A stretch of 64,000 bases of DNA from Chitinophaga eiseniae (GTDB lineage: Bacteria; Bacteroidota; Bacteroidia; Chitinophagales; Chitinophagaceae). Shown piece after piece: positions 59,668-64,000 of this stretch. The stretch covers positions 2,010,651 to 2,074,650 of the forward strand of contig NZ_FUWZ01000002.1 in NCBI RefSeq assembly GCF_900167135.1. The letters run 5' to 3'. The position numbers were made by a program, and so were the translations under genes. The notes beneath the pieces were generated by a model that did not search any database, had not been told where the DNA came from, and saw nothing but the letters and a program-made list of their open reading frames with translations. The first letter of the stretch is position 1, and every line of letters begins with the position of its first letter.

Positions 59668-60975
59668 CTACATGACTAAATCCTTTTCTTTTTCGGTGGC
59701 TGTCTGAGGGACCTGTCGTTGCTTCAGCAGCGCGGAAATGATCCACAGCAGACCGATCACGAAAAACACGACCAGCGCCAGTACGGAGTTGCGCATGTTT
59801 TCCGTATAATCATCAATATAGGCAAAAGAAAACATACCGATCACAATGGACAGTTTCTCGGTGACGTCGTAATAGCTGAAGAAGCTGGCGGTGTCTTTGG
59901 TTTCGGGCATCAGCTTGGCGTAGGTGGAACGGCTGAGCGATTGTATGCCGCCCATCACCAGGCCTACCGCTGTCGCCAGCAGATAGAAGTCGGTCGCGGT
60001 TTGCATTTTGTAGCCTGCTATGCAGATACCGATCCATACGATGACAACGCCAATCAATACACGAAGATTGCCGAAGATGCCGGAGAGGCGGGCCATGCCC
60101 CACGCGCCGGCAATCGCTACCACCTGTATGATCACCACGGTGCCAATCAGTTTGTCGGACGGGAGGTTCAGCACTTTGCTGCCGAAGATGGTAGCGGCCA
60201 TCATCACGGTCTGTACGCCCATGCTGTAAAAGAAGAAACCGCGCAGAAAACGTTTCAGCACCGGCATGTTTTTCACCTGGGCATATACCTTGCGCAGTTC
60301 GTTGAATCCGTCGGTGAAAGCGCCGGCGTTGTGTTTGCCGGCAGGGGCTTTGGTCGCCGGCAGCCTGGCGAAAGTGATCTGGGCGAATCCCAGCCACCAA
60401 ACGCCTACCAGCAGAAAAGTACTTCTGACAGCCTGCCCCTCGTCCAGCCCGAATGGCAGCGTCATGACGAGGGCGAAGCCTACCAGCTGCAGCAGTACGC
60501 TGCCGATATAGCCCATGCTGTAGCCGCGGGCGCTGATACGGTCGCGGTCTTCGGGGGCGGCTATTTCAGGCAGGTAGGAGTTGTAAAACACCAGTCCGCC
60601 ACAATAACCCATGGTGGCCAGCATAAACGCCAGCACGCCCAGCCAGAGGGTACTTTTGGTAAAAAAGAAAAGGGCGGCGCAGGAGAGCGAGCCCAGGAAG
60701 GTGAAAAATTTCAGGAAGTTCTTTTTATTGCCCCGGGTGTCGGATATGGACGACAGGATAGGGGAAGCGATCGCTACCAACAGGAAGGCCGCTGCCATGG
60801 TATAATTATACAAGGCAGAGTTGACAAAACGCATCCCCAGGAAGGACACATGTTCGTCGGTGACGGCGAGAAAATAAATGGGAAAGAAGGTAGTAGTGAT
60901 AACGAGATTGTACACGGAATTGGCCCAGTCGTACATGGCCCAGCCGTTAAGGACTTTTTTGCCGGCAGTAATCAT
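59668..60975 (-). CDS. UMF1/Atg22-type major facilitator transporter
   Basis: 435 residues and twelve membrane helices. YDWANSVYNLVI near the N-terminus and GYCGGLVFYNSYLPEIA and GGIQSLSRSTYAKLMPE are hallmarks of the Atg22-like/UMF1 family, possibly amino-acid export. Probably co-transcribed with the hydrolase that follows it. Confidence 0.9.
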   Translation of the reverse strand: MITAGKKVLNGWAMYDWANSVYNLVITTTFFPIYFLAVTDEHVSFLGMRFVNSALYNYTMAAAFLLVAIASPILSSISDTRGNKKNFLKFFTFLGSLSCAALFFFTKSTLWLGVLAFMLATMGYCGGLVFYNSYLPEIAAPEDRDRISARGYSMGYIGSVLLQLVGFALVMTLPFGLDEGQAVRSTFLLVGVWWLGFAQITFARLPATKAPAGKHNAGAFTDGFNELRKVYAQVKNMPVLKRFLRGFFFYSMGVQTVMMAATIFGSKVLNLPSDKLIGTVVIIQVVAIAGAWGMARLSGIFGNLRVLIGVVIVWIGICIAGYKMQTATDFYLLATAVGLVMGGIQSLSRSTYAKLMPETKDTASFFSYYDVTEKLSIVIGMFSFAYIDDYTENMRNSVLALVVFFVIGLLWIISALLKQRQVPQTATEKEKDLVM

Positions 60976-61028
60976 TCGCGAAGACAGTTAGTTGGCAACG
61001 AAGATAACAAAATCGCGATATGACCGCA

Positions 61029-61649
61029 CTATTGTTTGTAGTCGGTGATGCGGATGTGGTGTTTACACATGAAGTATTCCTGCTCATCGTTGGAGCTGAC
61101 GATGATGAGGCGGTTATGGCCGTACTGATTGATCAGCCCCTGGTATAGCGCTACGCCGGCGGCGTCGAGGTTGGTACAGGGTTCATCCAGCAGCAATACG
61201 GGCACATCGCTAAGGATGGCCAGTGCCAGTTTGATCCGCTGTTTCATGCCGGAGGAGAAATTACGGAGCTGTTTTTCCGCCGCTTTTTCCAGTCCCACCA
61301 TTTCCATGGCCATGGCGGGTGTAATGCCGGGCAGCAGGGATTTGAACTGGGTGTGGAAGGTGATGATTTCGGTGAGGGTAAATTCTTCTATGAGTTCGAG
61401 GTAGGGAGCTGCAATAGCACAGTACCGGAAAAACGCATCGGGGGCGATGGGTTTTTCCGGTGTGCTGTATTGGACGGTGCCTTCGTTGTGTTGAACGGCG
61501 CCACTGATCACCTGTAATAAAGTGGATTTTCCTGACCCGTTAGGCCCCAGAATCGCGTAGCGTTCTCCTTCCTGAAAGGTGAGGCTCACACCACGAAATA
61601 TCCAGTCGTAGTTGAAACGTTTACCTGTTTGGTCAAGAGATATCGTCAT
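61029..61649 (-). CDS. ABC transporter ATP-binding protein next to lpxA
   Basis: 206 residues, a stand-alone ATPase. Walker A ILGPNGSGKSTLL, signature FSSGMKQRIKLALA, Walker B VLLLDEPCTNLD. Its start overlaps the end of lpxA by 17 nt, so it is translated with the lipid A genes. No permease is in the window. Its partner may be encoded elsewhere; a link with envelope lipids is inferred from position. Confidence 0.9.
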   Translation of the reverse strand: MTISLDQTGKRFNYDWIFRGVSLTFQEGERYAILGPNGSGKSTLLQVISGAVQHNEGTVQYSTPEKPIAPDAFFRYCAIAAPYLELIEEFTLTEIITFHTQFKSLLPGITPAMAMEMVGLEKAAEKQLRNFSSGMKQRIKLALAILSDVPVLLLDEPCTNLDAAGVALYQGLINQYGHNRLIIVSSNDEQEYFMCKHHIRITDYKQ

Positions 61650-62433
61650 TGGAATGGGAAGTGTAACCTCTCATAATACCGCGGCCGGACTCACGGATGA
61701 AGGACAGGATCTCGTCTCTTTCGTCTGTGGCGGGAAATTCAGCTTCGATGATGCTGATGGCCTTGGATAATTTATAGCCCTTCACAAAAATCACACGGTA
61801 AATATCCAGGATATGATTGATTTTTTCCAGGGAGAAACCTCTTCTTTTCAGGCCTACCGAGTTGATACCCACATAGGAGAGGGGTTCACGGGCGGCTTTA
61901 ACGTAAGGAGGTACATCTTTTCTAACGAGGGAGCCGCCGGTAACGAAGGCGTGGTCGCCTACTTTACAGAACTGCTGGATAGCCACCATGCCGGCCAGTA
62001 CCACATGGTCGCCCACGGTGATGTGCCCTGCGAGGGTGGTATTGTTGGAGAAGATGCAGTGGTTGCCCACTTCGCAGTCATGCGCAATGTGGCCGTAAGC
62101 CATGATCAGGCAGTTATCGCCGATCTTGGTCCTCCACTTGTCGCGTGTGCCGCGGTTGATGGTCACGAATTCACGGATAGTAGTGTTGTTCCCGATTTCC
62201 ACAGTGGTTTCTTCACCCGCATATTTTAAGTCCTGAGGGATGGCAGAAATAACAGCGCCCGGGAAGATACGGCAGTTTTTACCGATGCGGGCTCCTTCCA
62301 TGATGGTTACATTGGAGCCTATCCAGGTGCCGTCGCCGATTTCTACGTTTTTGTGGATGACGGTAAACGGATCAATTTTAACATTAGGCGCCACCTTGGC
62401 GTCCGGATGTATGTATGTAAGCGGGTGGATCAT
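61633..62433 (-). CDS. lpxA: UDP-N-acetylglucosamine acyltransferase
   Basis: First enzyme of lipid A synthesis, 266 residues, forming a left-handed beta-helix of hexapeptide repeats (IGDGTWIGSNVTIMEGARIG). The catalytic His lies in AYGHIAHDCEVG. The C-terminal helical part has GLKRRGFSLEKI. It begins 5 nt after lpxC/fabZ. Confidence 0.97.
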   Translation of the reverse strand: MIHPLTYIHPDAKVAPNVKIDPFTVIHKNVEIGDGTWIGSNVTIMEGARIGKNCRIFPGAVISAIPQDLKYAGEETTVEIGNNTTIREFVTINRGTRDKWRTKIGDNCLIMAYGHIAHDCEVGNHCIFSNNTTLAGHITVGDHVVLAGMVAIQQFCKVGDHAFVTGGSLVRKDVPPYVKAAREPLSYVGINSVGLKRRGFSLEKINHILDIYRVIFVKGYKLSKAISIIEAEFPATDERDEILSFIRESGRGIMRGYTSHSNDDIS

Positions 62434-62438
62434 TGCTT

Positions 62439-63857
62439 TTATTTGCCTTCTCTGGTTTTTATAATTTGTGCTATCATGTCGGCTTCGGTAGCAACCTTAT
62501 TGCCAATGAAGACCGTTCCCCGCATTTCCACGAGCCCTCTTCTGATGGGGCTCAGCAGTTCCATTTTCAGGATCATGGTGTCTCCCGGCACGACTTTCTG
62601 TTTGAATTTACAGTTGTCGATTTTCAGGAAGTAGGTGTCGTAATTCTCCGGGTCCGGTACGCGGTTCAGTGCCAGGATACCGCCTACCTGGGCCAGTGCT
62701 TCGAGCTGTAAAACGCCCGGCATGACCGGGTTGGCCGGGAAGTGCCCCTGGAAGAAATGTTCGTTGAAAGTAACATTTTTGATACCTACCACTCTCTCTT
62801 CACCCAGTTCGATGATTTTGTCTACCAGCAGCATCGGGTAGCGGTGTGGCAGCGTTCTTTCGATACGAGGGGTATCGAAGATCGGTGGCTGGTTGGGGTC
62901 GTATACCGGAACGTCTTTATTGTGTTTGTTCTTTTTAATATAGGCTTTGATCTTACGGGCAAACTCCACGTTGGAAGCGTGGCCCGGGCGGTTAGCGATG
63001 ATATGCGCCTTGATGGGATAACCGATCAGGGCCAGGTCGCCCACTACGTCCAGCAGTTTGTGACGTGCCGGCTCGTTGGGGAAACGCAGCTCAATGTTGT
63101 TGAGGATACCTTCGCGCTGTACTGACATCGTTTCGCGGTTAAAGGCTTTGGCGAGGCGGGTCATGTCCTCCTCGTTTACGGCGCGGTCTACTACCACGAT
63201 GGCGTTGTTGATATCACCGCCTTTGATCAGGTTGTTGTTCAGCAGGTACTCCAGCTCGTGCAGGAAGCAGAAAGTGCGGGAAGAGGCGATCTCGTTCCGG
63301 AAGTTTTCAATGCTTTTCATTTTCGCGTGCTGGGTGCCCAGTACGGGAGAGTTGAAGTCGATCAGGCAGGTGATGCTGTAGTCCAGTGCCGGCAAGGCTA
63401 CCATCTCTACTTTTTTCTGCTCGTCGTAGTAGCTGATGTTGGTATCTATAGTATAATAGATCTTTTTGGCGTCCTGGTCCTGTATCCCTGTTTTCTCGAT
63501 AGCTTCGATGAAGGGGAGGGAACTGCCGTCCATGATAGGAATCTCCGGACCGTCCAGCTCAATCAGCACGTTGTCAACACCGGTACCTACCAGGGCTGCC
63601 AGCAGGTGCTCTATCGTGCTCACACGGGCGCCGTTATGTTCCAGCGTGGTGCCGCGGGCGGTATCTACTACGTAGTCCACGTCCGCTTTTACAACGGGCT
63701 GGTTAGGCAGGTCTACACGTTGGAATTTGATGCCTGACCCCGGGGATGCCGGTTTCAGCGTCATGTTTACACTGGCTCCTGTATGCAAACCCACACCCGA
63801 AATGCTGATATCGCCTTTCAGGGTATGCTGGTTCTGCAACTGTTGATTTTCCATCAT
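62439..63857 (-). CDS. lpxC: Bifunctional LpxC deacetylase / FabZ dehydratase
   Basis: 472 residues. Residues about 10-310 are LpxC (committed step of lipid A): zinc ligands in STIEHLLAAL and RHKLLDVVGD. Residues about 325-470 are FabZ (3-hydroxyacyl-ACP dehydratase) with catalytic HFFQGHFPANPVMPGVLQLE. The fusion is typical of Bacteroidota and couples lipid A to fatty acid synthesis. Start at 63857 or the adjacent ATG at 63854. Confidence 0.97.
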   Translation of the reverse strand: MMENQQLQNQHTLKGDISISGVGLHTGASVNMTLKPASPGSGIKFQRVDLPNQPVVKADVDYVVDTARGTTLEHNGARVSTIEHLLAALVGTGVDNVLIELDGPEIPIMDGSSLPFIEAIEKTGIQDQDAKKIYYTIDTNISYYDEQKKVEMVALPALDYSITCLIDFNSPVLGTQHAKMKSIENFRNEIASSRTFCFLHELEYLLNNNLIKGGDINNAIVVVDRAVNEEDMTRLAKAFNRETMSVQREGILNNIELRFPNEPARHKLLDVVGDLALIGYPIKAHIIANRPGHASNVEFARKIKAYIKKNKHNKDVPVYDPNQPPIFDTPRIERTLPHRYPMLLVDKIIELGEERVVGIKNVTFNEHFFQGHFPANPVMPGVLQLEALAQVGGILALNRVPDPENYDTYFLKIDNCKFKQKVVPGDTMILKMELLSPIRRGLVEMRGTVFIGNKVATEADMIAQIIKTREGK

Positions 63858-63893
63858 ATTAACGAATGTATAACTGTTTGATCTTCAGATTAA

Positions 63894-63998
63894 TTAAACC
63901 CCTGCTTTTTCTTGTAGCAGTTGTTTTACCATCTCCTCTAATTCTTTCACGCGTTTTTCAAGGTCCGGCAAATTTCTAAAAATTGCCTGACTTTTCAG
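63894..63998 (-). CDS. lpxD: C-terminal end of LpxD, cut by the window edge
   Basis: A 34-codon minus-strand tail, stop at 63894-63896, reading QAIFRNLPDLEKRVKELEE, a short coiled coil. LpxD (lipid A N-acyltransferase) in Bacteroidota ends like this, and lpxD-lpxC-lpxA is the usual order. The gene continues past the right edge. Confidence 0.75.
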   Translation of the reverse strand: MKSQAIFRNLPDLEKRVKELEEMVKQLLQEKAGV

Positions 63999-64000
63999 CG

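Noticed and set aside
59719..61023. 434-codon plus-strand frame opposite the MFS gene
   Set aside because: Shadow of a complete twelve-helix transporter; its Gln/His/Gly-rich composition is not protein-like.

Overview
The window is chromosomal DNA of a Bacteroidota bacterium, most probably Chitinophaga or a close relative in the Chitinophagaceae. The evidence is a type IX secretion (T9SS) surface module, a fused lpxC/fabZ gene, a long-N-terminus ATP synthase subunit a, TonB-receptor genes, and promoters of the TAnnTTTG type with few Shine-Dalgarno sites. No tRNA, rRNA, CRISPR array, insertion sequence or prophage was seen.

Layout. 1-2.4 kb: end of an unrecognised gene and an MsbA-like ABC exporter. 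2.6-7.0 kb: ATP synthase genes atpB-E-F-H-A, closed by a strong terminator with no atpG. 7.4-24.2 kb: a 14.1-kb adhesin gene (lectin-like domain, four Ig/PKD-like domains, about 30 DUF11 repeats, T9SS type B sorting domain), followed by a PorP/SprF outer-membrane protein and a TPR/PD40 protein. These three look like one secretion and surface-display unit. 24.4-27.7 kb: TonB receptor, small periplasmic protein, small winged-helix regulator. 27.7-39.5 kb: housekeeping genes (pdxA, rsmA, greA, HIT protein, ruvC, ruvB), two orphan response regulators, a YbhN-like membrane protein, a DUF3108 protein, an M28 peptidase and a lipoprotein. 39.6-44.1 kb: a nuclease/phosphatase-fold enzyme, an M23 peptidase, then an unusual group: an Lgt-like membrane protein without the usual catalytic His, a Tes/MJ0619-like radical SAM enzyme and two tiny paralogous membrane proteins. 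44.2-64 kb: leuS, ftsX-DUF3098-uppP, tsaE-ald, a copper-type P-ATPase with recQ, an oxidoreductase, a HerA-like ATPase, a GroES paralogue, a metallo-beta-lactamase-fold hydrolase, an MFS protein and the lipid A genes lpxD-lpxC/fabZ-lpxA with an ABC ATPase.

Two things stand out. First, the Lgt-like/radical SAM cluster looks like an undescribed membrane-lipid modification system. Second, five of the seven convergent gene junctions are filled by nested (bipartite) palindromes of about 130-185 bp. Each has a terminator-like inner hairpin, usually with a CGAAG...CTTCG core, inside long outer arms that often start and end at the stop codons of the two flanking genes. Related elements occur at two co-directional junctions. 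They look like one family of terminator/insulator elements with variable outer arms.

Other regulatory candidates are a terminator-like hairpin in the greA leader, three hairpins between the atp genes, a CsoR-like inverted repeat before the copper ATPase, and several promoters lying only 4-20 nt from the start codon. All functional statements come from reading motifs by eye; no database search was possible.
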